From Nitrospirota bacterium (lineage in GTDB: Bacteria > Nitrospirota > Thermodesulfovibrionia > Thermodesulfovibrionales > JdFR-88): a stretch of 42,629 bases of DNA. Where the stretch lies: positions 1-42,629 of the forward strand of contig JAKAKS010000038.1 of NCBI GenBank assembly GCA_021813405.1, given 5' to 3'. The position numbers were made by a program, and so were the translations under genes. The notes beneath the pieces are model-generated. The model saw only the letters and a program-made list of their open reading frames with translations. It did no database searches and was not told the origin of the DNA. Shown one piece after another: positions 42,205 through 42,629 of the stretch (position 1 is the first letter of the stretch; each line of letters opens with the position of its first letter).

Positions 42205-42629
42205 ATGCGTATGCCTAAAGCCAGCAAAAACTTATTGGCGGCCCTGCCCTCCGTGGATGAGGTGTTAAGGAGCCAGCATGGCCAGGGGTGGCTTGCCCGT
42301 TACCCAAGGCGGTTCGTGCTGCAGGGGATACGCGATGAGATAGCCCGCTTAAGAGAACGTGTGAAGGCGGGGGCTGTTGAGCCGCCGGCTCCGGAAGATA
42401 CGGCTGCGGCAATGAAGGTCCGCATCTCCCGGCTTTCCTCACCATCGCTTCGCCCGGTGATAAATGCAACCGGAATAGTGTTGCATACGAATTTGGGCAG
42501 GGCGCCGCTTTCGGAATCCGCCCTGGATGCCGTTGTCAGTGTTTCCAGGGGTTATTCCAACCTGGAATATGCCCTTGAGGAAGGCAAAAGGGGCAAAAGA
42601 CACTCGCACGCAAGGCGTCTTATAAAAGA
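42205..42629 (+). CDS. selA: L-seryl-tRNA(Sec) selenium transferase, 3' truncated
   Basis: PLP enzyme that converts Ser-tRNA(Sec) to Sec-tRNA(Sec) with selenophosphate. The first 141 codons are in the window and the frame is open to the last base. Family features are the N-terminal LPSVDEVLRS (about residues 14-23), the RYPRRFVLQGIRDEIARLRE helix region, VINATGIVLHTNLGRAPLS (about 91-109) and SRGYSNLEYALEEGKRGKR. ATG 42205 and ATG 42211 (MPKASKNLLAAL) are both possible; the promoter position favours 42211 as a leaderless start. It implies that selB, selD and tRNA-Sec exist elsewhere and that selenoproteins are made. Confidence 0.93.
   Translation, partial: MRMPKASKNLLAALPSVDEVLRSQHGQGWLARYPRRFVLQGIRDEIARLRERVKAGAVEPPAPEDTAAAMKVRISRLSSPSLRPVINATGIVLHTNLGRAPLSESALDAVVSVSRGYSNLEYALEEGKRGKRHSHARRLIK

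Noticed and set aside
1-42629. CRISPR arrays, rRNA or tRNA genes, insertion sequences
   Set aside because: I found no regularly spaced repeats, no cloverleaf-like sequence with a TTCRA arm in the gaps and no transposase motifs. A tRNA scan would settle the tRNA question.

Overview
The window reads as a chromosomal segment of a Gram-negative, probably anaerobic bacterium. An LpxL-type acyltransferase, a CsgG-like periplasmic protein and lipoproteins point to an outer membrane. A futalosine-pathway gene (mqnD) points to menaquinone, and a partial selA points to selenocysteine use. Gene orders such as rplM-rpsI-argC-argJ, def-fmt-DUF116, amidase-GerMN-murI-rph and ftsH-folP are ones I associate with Nitrospirota and Desulfobacterota (Geobacter-like) genomes; this is inference, not a placement. 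Coding density is high, Arg AGG and Ile ATA codons are common, and I see no rRNA, tRNA, CRISPR array, transposase or prophage.

Layout. 1-3465: end of the L13/S9 ribosomal operon running into arginine genes argC and argJ, then a small zinc-ribbon protein. 3525-5462 (minus): a soluble three-PAS sensor kinase with cysteine-rich PAS loops. 5573-10460: one long plus-strand run, def, fmt, a DUF116 protein, an exported amidase, a GerMN-domain protein, murI and rph, many joined by 4-base ATGA overlaps. 10559-13436: ftsH behind a striking 13-bp inverted repeat, a strong terminator, then folP. 13437-13790: a gene-free patch rich in nested palindromes. 13791-16135: serS diverging, across only 18 bp, from a MagIII-like DNA glycosylase, followed by a small membrane protein. 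16167-18757: a redox cluster of Crp/Fnr regulator, DUF2892 membrane protein with a Crp-type operator upstream, and a thioredoxin reductase fused to a double-glutaredoxin-fold domain. 18814-20805: uvrB. 20813-22172 (minus): an alcohol dehydrogenase/carboxymuconolactone-decarboxylase pair, possibly acquired. 22335-25489: small hypothetical, CsgG-like protein, MFS permease, glycine-zipper lipoprotein. 25513-28613 (minus): PstS-like binding protein overlapping a hybrid histidine kinase. 28706-33759: TrmN6-like methyltransferase, RNase H-like YprB protein, XerD-like recombinase, Lon-like protease. 33861-39076: LpxL-like acyltransferase, mqnD, a GT39-type membrane glycosyltransferase, an NnrU/ICMT-like methyltransferase and dinB.

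39086-42128 is the part most worth attention: a promoter, a roughly 115-nt structured leader resembling the M-box magnesium riboswitch, an NRAMP-family transporter whose metal-site motifs are those expected of Mg2+-selecting NRAMP relatives rather than Mn/Fe carriers, a previously unlisted 58-residue single-span membrane protein, and a soluble PRC-barrel/MgtE_N/CBS protein that has the Mg2+-sensing domains of MgtE without its pore. Together they suggest a magnesium uptake system with RNA-level and protein-level control. The window ends inside selA.

A second theme is initiation: several operon-leading genes (def, serS, the glycosylase, the thioredoxin reductase, yprB, the NnrU-like gene, perhaps selA) lack a Shine-Dalgarno sequence and have a TATAAT-like box only 5-9 bases before the start codon, which suggests leaderless mRNAs. 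Genes inside operons mostly keep good ribosome-binding sites.
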